This document shows positions 1 to 6,043 of a stretch of 6,043 nt of DNA, piece by piece. Numbering within the stretch: the first letter of the stretch is position 1; every line of letters begins with the position of its first letter. The stretch is from the NCBI GenBank assembly GCA_947628555.1, contig CANRAI010000065.1, positions 1-6,043 on the forward strand. Direction: 5' to 3'. Below the pieces are notes generated by a model. The model was not told where the DNA came from. It ran no database searches and saw only the letters and a program-made list of their open reading frames with translations. Position numbers and translations under genes: made by a program. Source of the DNA: an uncultured Clostridia bacterium. GTDB lineage: Bacteria > Bacillota > Clostridia > Christensenellales > Borkfalkiaceae.

Positions 1-1
1 C

Positions 2-61
2 CTGTCCTGGACGGGCGTACACAGCGTAACCGACGTGCTTGAAATCGGTAAAACTTACTAG
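2..61 (+). pseudogene. Upstream in-frame part of the S1 gene ending at an internal TAG
   Basis: Reading from base 2 in the frame of the downstream S1 coding region gives LSWTGVHSVTDVLEIGKTY and then TAG at 59-61. After the stop the frame continues FKVLKVDAEGRKVSISY without a shift. Together these form one ordinary S1 repeat: the W...DVL..G....KVL.VD....K.S.S pattern spans the stop. The gene entering from the left is therefore interrupted by a nonsense codon and not naturally finished here. A single base change (for example GAG to TAG) explains it. It may be a real mutation, a mixed-strain variant or a sequencing or assembly error. glgC in this window uses TAG as its normal final stop, so general reassignment of TAG is unlikely. 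Confidence 0.6.
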
Positions 62-70
62 TTCAAGGTA

Positions 71-568
71 TTGAAAGTTGACGCCGAGGGCAGAAAGGTT
101 TCCATAAGCTATAAGCAGCTGCAACCCCAGCCTTGGGATATTGTTGCCGAAAAATATGCGGTGGACGATATCATCCACGGCAAGGTTGTAAGGATAGTTC
201 CTTTCGGAGCTTTCGTAGAAGTTGAAAAGGGAATCGACGGGTTGGTGCACGTTTCTCAGATAAGCCATGAAAGAATAGAAACCCCCGCGACCGTTTTGAA
301 CGTCGGAGACGAGGTTGACGCGAAAATTATTGCAATCGACCCCGCAGCTAAGAAGATGAATTTATCCATAAAGGCTCTTTTGCCCGAGGGCGAGAGAAAA
401 AAGTCCCGCAGAGCCGAAAACGAAGAAGGTGAAAAGCCCGAACGCCGTTTCCGTGCGCCCAGAAGAACGAACGACGACGAACTTTCCGACTGGTCGGACA
501 GGGGCAGCGGTTCGGTAGGAATTTCCGTAGGCGACATTCTTGCCGACGCCCAGAAGAACAGCAAATAA
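71..568 (+). CDS. S1 RNA-binding domain protein, C-terminal part (ribosomal protein S1-like or IspH-S1 fusion)
   Basis: This is the 3' part of a multi-repeat S1 protein, an RNA-binding OB-fold family acting at the ribosome or on mRNA. From the TTG at 71, residues 1-20 finish one S1 repeat (ending VSISYKQLQPQPW). Residues about 33-104 form a complete last S1 repeat with GKVVRIVPFGAFVEV, GIDGLVHVSQIS and NLSIKALLP. Residues 105-165 are a charged, Arg/Glu-rich, probably disordered tail ending in a short GISVGDILADA segment. The same frame is open from base 2 and encodes the first half of the interrupted repeat, but TAG at 59-61 breaks it. The TTG is therefore only the first start-like codon after the stop; AAGG at 65-68 is too close to be a convincing ribosome binding site. 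The last-repeat pattern resembles the S1 part of clostridial IspH-S1 fusions, but the IspH half lies outside the window. The S1 identity is secure; the start and intactness are not. Confidence 0.75.
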   Translation: MKVDAEGRKVSISYKQLQPQPWDIVAEKYAVDDIIHGKVVRIVPFGAFVEVEKGIDGLVHVSQISHERIETPATVLNVGDEVDAKIIAIDPAAKKMNLSIKALLPEGERKKSRRAENEEGEKPERRFRAPRRTNDDELSDWSDRGSGSVGISVGDILADAQKNSK

Positions 569-600
569 ATAGTATAAATTATAATACATCAGTTAAATAT

Positions 601-638
601 AACACCCGCCGAAGCGAAACGCTTCGGCGGGTGTTTTT
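601..638 (+). terminator. Intrinsic terminator after the S1 gene, possibly bidirectional
   Basis: A perfect 16-base inverted repeat (601-616 with 620-635, loop AAA at 617-619) is rich in G and C and its right arm runs into a T tract (634-638). It sits 32 bases after the S1 stop codon, as expected for a Rho-independent terminator. The minus-strand side has a weaker T-rich run, so it could also have served a convergent gene. That fits the minus-strand coding remnant that ends at 649. Confidence 0.92.
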
Positions 639-648
639 GAAATAAGCC

Positions 649-852
649 TTATAAGCTTAAAACAACTGCTTCAAAAAATGCGGCATATTGCACTTTTGCG
701 TTTTTATAGACGTAGCCGTCGCTTTCGAAGCCCGGCTTTTTACACAGGGCAAGCTTGCCGCAGTATGGGTTAAAATCAGCGGTGCGCGAGAAAATTTGAA
801 AAAATTTATGTATGCGGTTTAAGCGGCGTTTTGCGGGGGTATTATATAACTG
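649..852 (-). pseudogene. Minus-strand coding-like fragment without a start (possible 3' remnant of a lost gene)
   Basis: On the minus strand a frame is open for 67 codons from 852 down to a TAA at 651-649. The convincing part is the last 45 or so codons (about 786-649). It reads like normal protein, with the segments DFNPYCGKLALCKKPGFESD, GYVYKNAKVQYAAFF and EAVVLSL. It also uses the codons preferred by the neighbouring genes (GGC, GAC, AAC, TAC, GCC). The upstream part (852-787) is AT-rich and less protein-like. There is no ATG, and no usable GTG or TTG with a ribosome binding site, and the frame runs into the htpG leader. It stops 14 bases before a strong hairpin at 601-635 that could terminate it. 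I do not recognise the family. A truncated gene end is the best reading; chance openness is the alternative. Confidence 0.35.
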
Positions 853-863
853 TTATAAACATC

Positions 864-868
864 GGAGG
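864..868 (+). promoter_or_regulatory. Ribosome binding site fixing the htpG start
   Basis: GGAGG at 864-868 lies six bases before the ATG at 875, a near-ideal Shine-Dalgarno arrangement. An in-frame ATG further upstream at 812 has no such site, and the 21 residues it would add have no counterpart in HtpG proteins. The 875 start is therefore preferred. A small dyad, TATAA-CTG-TTATA, at 845-857 lies just upstream. It could be a protein-binding site, but its AT content makes chance likely. No clear -35/-10 pair and no CIRCE heat-shock element was found ahead of the gene. Confidence 0.85.
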
Positions 869-874
869 CTGAAA

Positions 875-2749
875 ATGCAAAAACAGGGCAACATTAAAAT
901 TTCAAGCGAAAACATGATGCCGATTATAAAAAAATGGCTGTATTCGGACAAGGATATATTCCTTCGCGAAATAGTAGCCAACGGCGTTGACGCTATTACC
1001 AAATATAAAAAGCTTGCGTCTATGAACGAGGCGCAAGAGGACGGTAACGGTTATTGGATTAAAATTTCCGTGGATAAAAAGGCAAAAACCTTGACGGTCG
1101 AGGACAACGGTATAGGCATGACCGCCGAAGAAGTGGAAAATTACATTACCCAAATCGCCTTTTCTGGCGCTTCCGACTTCCTTGAAAAATATGAAAAGGC
1201 AGGCGGGGACGGAATAATAGGACATTTCGGTTTGGGATTCTATTCGGTTTATATGGTTTCCGAAAATGTGGAAATAATTACGAAATCATATAAGGACGAG
1301 CCCGCCGTGCATTGGGAAAGCGACGGAAATTCAACTTATACCATAGAAGAATCGGATAAAGCCGAGCGCGGCACAAAGATAATAATGCACATTGCCGCGG
1401 AAGAAAAAGAATTTCTTGAAGAGGGCAACATAAAAAATCTTGTAAGAAAATATTGCTCTTTCATGCCCTATAATATTTATTTCAACTTCAAAGGCGACGG
1501 AAAAGACGAGCCGCTTAACACCACCGAGCCGCTTTATATAAAAGCTCCCAAGGACTGCAAGGACGAGGATTACAAAAAATTCTATACCGACACTTTTATG
1601 GATTACAACGAGCCCATTTTCTGGGTTCACCTGAATATGGATTATCCTTTCAAAGTCAAGGGTATTTTATACTTCCCGAAAGTAAGAAATAAGTTGGAAC
1701 TCGAACGCGGAAAAGTCAAATTGTACTGCAACCAGGTATTTATCGCCGACAACATTAAGGAAGTCATTCCCGAATTTTTAATGCTCCTAAACGGCGTTAT
1801 CGACTGCCCCGATATACCGCTTAACGTATCGCGCAGTTTCCTGCAAAACGATAAGCAGGTACAGAAGATAAGTAAGCATATAACCAAAAAGGTTGCGGAT
1901 AAGCTAATTTCACTGTTCAAAACCGACAGGCAGAAATTCGAAAACTGTTGGGGCGATATAGCAAACTTCATCAAATTCGGTTGCATAAAGGACAATGAAT
2001 TTTACGATAAGGTCAAGGAAATCATAATCTACAAGGATATAAACGGTAAATATCTGAGTTTGCCGGAACTTATGCCCGAAAATGCCGCGGAGAAAACTGA
2101 AGAAGCAAAGGAAACGGAAAACTCCGAAAAATCCGAAGGCGAAACGGCGGAAAACAAAGACGGGAAAAAGGAAATAAAACCTAAAACCGTTTATTACGTA
2201 TCTGACGAAGAACAGCAGGCGCAGTATATAAAACTTTTCAAAGACCAGAATCTCGACGCGATATCCTGCGACACCTTTATCGACCCGCATTTTTTAAGCT
2301 TCCTCGAATACAAGGCACCCGATAAAATCAAGTTTATGCGCATAGACGCGGATATAGACGGGGCGCTGAAAGCCGAGGATAGCCCAAACGACGACGTTAT
2401 CATAGACATTTTTAAAAATTCTCTCGGCAACGATAAAATTACAATCAAGACAGAAAAACTGAAAAATTCCGAAGTTCCCGCGGTAATCGTCGTTGACGAA
2501 TATATGAGAAGATACACAGAAATGGGTCAGTTTTACGGCATGAGCGACGGTGGACTGAACAAGACCGTAATCGTAAACACCGCAAGCCCCGTAATAGAAA
2601 AGCTTAAACTTCTTGACGGCGACAAGCAGAAATTCGTGGCGGGCTACGTTTATTCGCTGGCGCTTGCTTCTTTCAAGAAACTTTCGCCCGACGAACAGGA
2701 AAAATTCAATGCCGACTGCGTAAAGCTTTTATCGGATTACGTTAAATAA
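875..2749 (+). CDS. htpG: Molecular chaperone HtpG (bacterial Hsp90), clostridial type with charged insertion
   Basis: This is a cytosolic ATP-dependent chaperone that remodels client proteins as a homodimer. At 624 residues it has the usual HtpG length. The N-terminal GHKL ATPase domain shows FLREIVANGVDA with the expected Glu32 and Asn36, EDNGIGM at 76-82 and the glycine-rich lid segment GHFGLGFYS at 116-124. The middle domain has LNVSRSFLQ at 316-324, with the Arg320 and Gln324 that in Hsp90s contact the ATP gamma-phosphate. The C-terminal part (about 438-624) starts TVYYVSDEEQQAQYIKLFK and ends with a helical dimerisation-type region. Between them, residues about 401-437 are a Glu/Lys-rich low-complexity stretch where other HtpGs have the YxxRMKxGQ segment. 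The start is ATG 875, set by GGAGG at 864-868. It is flanked by terminators on both sides, so it is probably transcribed alone. The reading frame is intact. Confidence 0.95.
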   Translation: MQKQGNIKISSENMMPIIKKWLYSDKDIFLREIVANGVDAITKYKKLASMNEAQEDGNGYWIKISVDKKAKTLTVEDNGIGMTAEEVENYITQIAFSGASDFLEKYEKAGGDGIIGHFGLGFYSVYMVSENVEIITKSYKDEPAVHWESDGNSTYTIEESDKAERGTKIIMHIAAEEKEFLEEGNIKNLVRKYCSFMPYNIYFNFKGDGKDEPLNTTEPLYIKAPKDCKDEDYKKFYTDTFMDYNEPIFWVHLNMDYPFKVKGILYFPKVRNKLELERGKVKLYCNQVFIADNIKEVIPEFLMLLNGVIDCPDIPLNVSRSFLQNDKQVQKISKHITKKVADKLISLFKTDRQKFENCWGDIANFIKFGCIKDNEFYDKVKEIIIYKDINGKYLSLPELMPENAAEKTEEAKETENSEKSEGETAENKDGKKEIKPKTVYYVSDEEQQAQYIKLFKDQNLDAISCDTFIDPHFLSFLEYKAPDKIKFMRIDADIDGALKAEDSPNDDVIIDIFKNSLGNDKITIKTEKLKNSEVPAVIVVDEYMRRYTEMGQFYGMSDGGLNKTVIVNTASPVIEKLKLLDGDKQKFVAGYVYSLALASFKKLSPDEQEKFNADCVKLLSDYVK

Positions 2750-2806
2750 ACCGTTGAAAAAAATAATTGCATATTTATAACCTAAACTATATTTACAGGC
2801 ATTATT

Positions 2807-2842
2807 TTCAGCCCCCGAAGTTGCTTCGGGGGCTGAATTTTT
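2807..2842 (+). terminator. Intrinsic terminator after htpG
   Basis: A perfect 14-base stem (2807-2820 with 2824-2837) with loop TTG and a run of five T (2838-2842) lies 57 bases after the htpG stop. The GC-rich centre is CCCCCGAAG paired with CTTCGGGGG. It has the classic Rho-independent form and separates htpG from the glycogen operon. Its core, CCGAAG and CTTCGG around a three-base loop, resembles that of the terminator at 601-638, suggesting a preferred hairpin style in this genome. Confidence 0.92.
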
Positions 2843-2870
2843 GATTTTTGTAAAATTTTTCAATTCGGTA

Positions 2871-2899
2871 TTGAAATTATATCCATAATATGGTAAAAT
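2871..2899 (+). promoter_or_regulatory. Sigma-A-type promoter of the glgBCD operon
   Basis: TTGAAA at 2871-2876 and TAAAAT at 2894-2899 are separated by exactly 17 bases, and a TG at 2891-2892 gives an extended -10 element (TGG before TAAAAT). The elements match the housekeeping consensus well (four of six and five of six). It lies between the htpG terminator and glgB. Transcription would begin at about 2905-2907, only a few bases before the GTG at 2909. A perfect TATAAT at 2899-2904 also overlaps but has no -35 at the right distance. Confidence 0.65.
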
Positions 2900-2908
2900 A
2901 TAATAGAT

Positions 2909-4765
2909 GTGAAAGGTGTGAATTCTCAAAAATCCCTGTTCGACAGATTTCATAACGGAAAGGAATTTAAGGCGTACAAGTTTTTTGGCTGTCACGGAGC
3001 GGGAGAGGGTAAATACGTTTTCCGCGTCTGGGCGCCTCACGCCGAAAGCGTTTTATTGGAAGGGTCGTTCAACGGCTTTACCGGACAGAGAATGAAAAGA
3101 CTTTCCGACGGCGAATGTTTCGGATTGACTTTACCCGCCCAAAGCGGAGACAGATACCGTTACAGGATACTGACCCGTGACGGCAGGGAACTTTTGAAAT
3201 GCGACCCTTATTCGTTCCGATGCGACATGCGGGGAGAACCGTGTTCTGTCGTCTATGATTTGCCCGAACCTGCCGAATATAAGCCGATTTTTGAAAAATC
3301 AAGCTTTTCAGAACCGATAAATATCTATGAAGTAAACCTGCTTTCATGGAAAAGGCGGGCGGACGGCGGCTATCTCGGCTATTCAGGGCTTGAAAAGGAA
3401 CTTGTGCCATACGTGAAGAAAATGGGCTATACCCACGTGGAGTTTATGCCCGTCACGGAATTTCCCTACGACGGCTCGTGGGGATATCAGGTAACGGGAT
3501 ATTTCTGTCCGACTTCGCGGCTTGGCTCTCCCGAAGAATTTCAAAGCCTGATAAACGCCTTTCATGCAGAGGGAATAAAGGTAATAATCGACTGGGTGCC
3601 CGCGCATTTCCCCAAAGACGATTTTGGGCTGTACGAATTTGACGGCGAGCCGCTTTATGAATCCCCTTTGTGGGACAGAATGGAACTTGGCGGCTGGGGA
3701 ACGCGCAGATTCGATTTCGGCAGAGGGGAGATTGACAGCTTTTTACTTTCAAGCGCATATCTGTTTTTCGATATATACAGAGTTGACGGATTGCGGGTTG
3801 ACGCCGTCGCTTCGATGCTATACCTCGATTACGACAGAAAAACCGGAGATTTTACGCCGAACAAATACGGGGACAACCGTAATTTACAGGCGATAGAATT
3901 TTTGAAAAAATTCAACGCGGCTATAAAGAAAGATTTTCCGGGAGCTTTAACGGTGGCGGAAGAATCCACCGCGTTCGCAGGCGTAACCAAAAGCGTGGAA
4001 GAGGGCGGGCTCGGTTTCGACTACAAATGGAATTTGGGCTGGATGAACGATACACTGTTCTATTGCAGGCAGGACCCGTATTTCAGAAACCATCATCACG
4101 AAAAACTGACTTTTTCGCTAATGTACGCCTTTTCGGAAAGGTTTATCCTTCCCCTTTCCCACGACGAAGTGGTGCACGTGAAAGGCTCAATTCTCAACAA
4201 GATGTGGGGGGAATACGCCGACAAATTTTCGGGCGAAAGGTTGTTGCTTGCCTATATGTTTGCGCACCCCGGCAAAAAACTGTGCTTTATGGGCTATGAA
4301 GTTGCGCAGTTTACTGAATGGAATTACAATTCTGGCGTAGAGTTTTTTCTGAAAAAATTCGAAAAACACGCAAAAATGACCGAATTCGTACGTTTTCTTA
4401 ACGTATTTTATAAGAGTTGCAGAGCTTTATACGAGGTTGACGACAATTGGAAGGGATTTGAATGGATTTCCGTTGACGACAGATTCAACAATCTTCTCGC
4501 TTTCAACCGATATTCCGCCGACGGAAACGCCCTGATTTGCGCGGCTAATTTTTCGGGCGTCGATTTATTCGGCTACGAAATAGGAGTTGAGCGCGGAAAG
4601 TACAAGATTGTCCTTAACACCGACGATAAGCGGTTCGGGGGCTGCGGAAAGCTGAAAAAGAGAGTTTTTGTCGCTTGCAATAATAAGGCAAGCCGCGGTA
4701 AAGGCTACGCATTATTTTTGGACATACCGCGGCTGACTTGTATTTATATGAAAAAAGTAAAATAA
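2909..4765 (+). CDS. glgB: 1,4-alpha-glucan (glycogen) branching enzyme, GH13
   Basis: It transfers alpha-1,4-glucan segments to form alpha-1,6 branch points during glycogen synthesis in the cytoplasm. Residues about 25-120 are a CBM48-type beta domain (YVFRVWAPHAESVLLEGSFNG). The GH13 barrel follows from INIYEVNLLSW onward. Its conserved regions are present: DWVPAH at 228-233, GLRVDAVASM with nucleophile Asp298, VAEEST with acid/base Glu351, and LPLSHDEV with His418 and Asp419. A C-terminal beta domain completes it. At 618 residues it is shorter than E. coli GlgB (about 730), consistent with lacking the extra N-terminal module. The start is uncertain: GTG 2909 and GTG 2918 are both in frame, neither has a well-placed Shine-Dalgarno site, and the predicted transcript start almost coincides with 2909. 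It is first in an operon; glgC follows after 16 bases. Catalytic residues are all in place, so it should be active. Confidence 0.95.
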   Translation: MKGVNSQKSLFDRFHNGKEFKAYKFFGCHGAGEGKYVFRVWAPHAESVLLEGSFNGFTGQRMKRLSDGECFGLTLPAQSGDRYRYRILTRDGRELLKCDPYSFRCDMRGEPCSVVYDLPEPAEYKPIFEKSSFSEPINIYEVNLLSWKRRADGGYLGYSGLEKELVPYVKKMGYTHVEFMPVTEFPYDGSWGYQVTGYFCPTSRLGSPEEFQSLINAFHAEGIKVIIDWVPAHFPKDDFGLYEFDGEPLYESPLWDRMELGGWGTRRFDFGRGEIDSFLLSSAYLFFDIYRVDGLRVDAVASMLYLDYDRKTGDFTPNKYGDNRNLQAIEFLKKFNAAIKKDFPGALTVAEESTAFAGVTKSVEEGGLGFDYKWNLGWMNDTLFYCRQDPYFRNHHHEKLTFSLMYAFSERFILPLSHDEVVHVKGSILNKMWGEYADKFSGERLLLAYMFAHPGKKLCFMGYEVAQFTEWNYNSGVEFFLKKFEKHAKMTEFVRFLNVFYKSCRALYEVDDNWKGFEWISVDDRFNNLLAFNRYSADGNALICAANFSGVDLFGYEIGVERGKYKIVLNTDDKRFGGCGKLKKRVFVACNNKASRGKGYALFLDIPRLTCIYMKKVK

Positions 4766-4781
4766 ATGGGGGAATACCGCA

Positions 4782-5984
4782 ATGCTAAGAAAAAAGGAAT
4801 GTGTCGCAATGCTGCTTGCCGGCGGACAGGGGTCAAGGCTTTATGCGTTAACAAGCAATATTGCCAAACCCGCGGTGTCGTTCGGTTCAAAATACAGGAT
4901 TATAGACTTTCCGCTGTCCAACTGCATAAATTCGGGCATAGACACGGTTGGCGTTCTCACGCAATATCAGCCTCTTGTCCTCAACGAGTACGTCGGCAAC
5001 GGACAGCCCTGGGACCTTGACAGAACTTTCGGCGGCGTTCATATTCTTTCGCCCTACGAAGCCAAGACTGATACTTCGTGGTATAAGGGCACGGCGAACG
5101 CCATTTATCAGAATATACGTTTCATAAAGATGTACGACCCCGAATACGTACTGATTCTGTCGGGCGACCACATATATAAAATGGACTACAATAAAATGCT
5201 CAACGCGCACAAGGCCGCCAAGGCGGACTGCACAATTGCGTGTATGCAAGTTCCCATAAAAGAGGCTTCGAGGTTCGGCATTTTAAATACCAACGCCGAC
5301 GGTTCGATTTACGAATTTGAGGAAAAGCCCAAAAAGCCGAAGAGCGACCTTGCCTCCATGGGTATATATATTTTCACGGCTGAAAAGCTGTTTAAGTACC
5401 TTGAAGAGGACGACAAAGACCTTTCTTCCGAAAAGGACTTCGGCAAAAATATTCTGCCGAAGATGCTTGCAGCGGGCGAAAGAATGTTTTCGTACCGCTT
5501 TGAGGGCTATTGGAAGGACGTAGGAACGATTACATCGCTTTGGGAAGCGAATATGGATTTGCTCGGAGTTGTACCTAACTTCGAACTTACGGACAGGGAA
5601 AACGTTATACATTCGCGCAGCCCTCTCGCGCCGCCCGCCTATGTTGAGGGAGAAGTTATAAATTCCATAGTAGCTACGGGCTGCGAAGTCCAAGGAAAGG
5701 TTGCAAATTCCGTAATAGGGACGAACTGCACTATTGAAAAGGGCGCGGAAGTCAACGACAGCGTGCTTATGGGCAACATTACGGTGAAATCGGGCGCGAA
5801 AATCAATTATTCGATTATAGACGAAGACGTAACCATATGCGAAAAAGCCGTAATCGGTGCGGCAAGGGAAGAGGCGGAAAAGGTTGAAAGCAAGACGTCG
5901 GGCATAACCGTCCTCGGCAGGGGCATTTCCGTCGGCAAAGGCGGAAAAGTGCCCGCAGGCGAAATAGTGGATAGAAACGTATAG
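4782..5984 (+). CDS. glgC: Glucose-1-phosphate adenylyltransferase (ADP-glucose pyrophosphorylase), catalytic subunit
   Basis: It converts glucose-1-phosphate and ATP to ADP-glucose and pyrophosphate, the committed step of bacterial glycogen synthesis. The 400-residue protein has the nucleotidyltransferase fold: the nucleotide loop LAGGQGSRLYALT (12-24), KPAVSFGSKYRIIDFPLSN (29-47) with Lys29 near the allosteric region, WYKGTANAIYQN, and SGDHIYKMDY with the metal-binding Asp129. EFEEKPKKPKS includes Lys182, equivalent to the glucose-1-phosphate lysine, and YWKDVGTITSLWEANMDLL follows. From about residue 285 on, irregular hexapeptide repeats form the left-handed beta-helix used for oligomerisation and regulation. 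The start ATG 4782 has GGGGGA at 4768-4773, eight bases upstream. An ATG at 4766 right after the glgB stop is in another frame and soon terminates. It ends in TAG, and glgD follows after 11 bases. GlgC of Firmicutes commonly pairs with GlgD. Confidence 0.97.
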   Translation: MLRKKECVAMLLAGGQGSRLYALTSNIAKPAVSFGSKYRIIDFPLSNCINSGIDTVGVLTQYQPLVLNEYVGNGQPWDLDRTFGGVHILSPYEAKTDTSWYKGTANAIYQNIRFIKMYDPEYVLILSGDHIYKMDYNKMLNAHKAAKADCTIACMQVPIKEASRFGILNTNADGSIYEFEEKPKKPKSDLASMGIYIFTAEKLFKYLEEDDKDLSSEKDFGKNILPKMLAAGERMFSYRFEGYWKDVGTITSLWEANMDLLGVVPNFELTDRENVIHSRSPLAPPAYVEGEVINSIVATGCEVQGKVANSVIGTNCTIEKGAEVNDSVLMGNITVKSGAKINYSIIDEDVTICEKAVIGAAREEAEKVESKTSGITVLGRGISVGKGGKVPAGEIVDRNV

Positions 5985-5995
5985 GGGGTTAAGAG

Positions 5996-6043
5996 ATGGT
6001 TTCCACAGTAGGCGTTATTTTTTCAAGTATAAACGAAGAAGAC
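5996..6043 (+). CDS. glgD: GlgD, ADP-glucose pyrophosphorylase-like subunit (5' end only)
   Basis: Only the first 16 codons are in the window (MVSTVGVIFSSINEED), open to the right edge. The start ATG has AGGGGG at 5982-5987 overlapping the glgC stop, at a normal distance of eight bases. The N-terminus fits GlgD of Firmicutes, which begins with a short V/MGIIFxN-like strand, and the position directly behind glgC is the usual one. In Firmicutes GlgD is a GlgC paralogue that usually lacks good catalytic residues and tunes a GlgC-GlgD hetero-oligomer. With so few residues visible, the call rests mainly on gene order; a different downstream gene cannot be fully excluded. Confidence 0.8.
   Translation, partial: MVSTVGVIFSSINEED

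Noticed and set aside
688..710. Promoter-like TTGCAC and TATAGA upstream of htpG
   Set aside because: The spacing is only 11 bases, far too short for sigma-A recognition.
678..773. Short plus-strand ATG frame of about 31 codons in the S1-htpG gap
   Set aside because: It has no ribosome binding site and an Arg-rich, shadow-like translation; the minus strand in the same stretch looks more coding.
812..874. Upstream in-frame ATG at 812 adding 21 residues to HtpG
   Set aside because: There is no ribosome binding site before it. The added residues are basic and unlike HtpG N-termini, and ATG 875 has an ideal GGAGG.
2729..3040. 103-codon minus-strand open frame across the htpG-glgB gap
   Set aside because: It runs through the htpG terminator and the glgB promoter and start, and the translated gap portion is low in protein-like content.
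4766..5020. 84-codon plus-strand frame starting at ATG 4766, right after the glgB stop
   Set aside because: It lies almost wholly inside glgC in another frame. Its protein is Arg/Cys-rich and shadow-like, while glgC is unmistakable.
5283..5693. 136-codon minus-strand open frame within glgC
   Set aside because: It is antisense to strongly conserved glgC coding sequence, with no ribosome binding site and composition typical of a reverse-strand shadow.

Overview
The window looks like a chromosomal segment of a low-to-mid-GC Firmicute of the class Clostridia, probably an uncultured gut lineage. This is inferred from three things: the tail of a clostridial-type S1-repeat protein, a clostridial-style HtpG with a charged insertion, and a glgB-glgC-glgD gene order. 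GlgC/GlgD pairs are characteristic of Firmicutes. No species can be named from the sequence alone.

Left part (1-640): the 3' end of an S1 RNA-binding-domain gene, possibly the S1 half of an IspH-S1 fusion. It carries an in-frame TAG at 59-61 inside a recognisable S1 repeat, and it ends at a strong hairpin terminator (601-638). Between that terminator and htpG (about 640-874) the plus strand shows no gene. The minus strand holds an open, coding-like stretch without a start codon that ends at 649. It looks like the 3' remnant of a lost convergent gene.

Middle (875-2842): a complete htpG (Hsp90-family chaperone) with its own ribosome binding site and intrinsic terminator, apparently a single-gene unit.

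Right part (2871-6043): a glycogen-synthesis operon. A good sigma-A-type promoter lies almost on top of the glgB start, followed by glgB (branching enzyme), glgC (ADP-glucose pyrophosphorylase) and the first 16 codons of glgD. Spacers are 16 and 11 bases with no terminator between genes. GlgC, probably together with GlgD, makes ADP-glucose. A glycogen synthase that is not in the window would polymerise it, and GlgB adds alpha-1,6 branches.

I see no mobile element, CRISPR array, tRNA, rRNA or novel defence-type system. The window is mostly ordinary housekeeping and storage metabolism. The points worth a second look are the internal stop in the S1 gene, the minus-strand gene remnant, the charged insertion in HtpG and the nearly leaderless glgB start.
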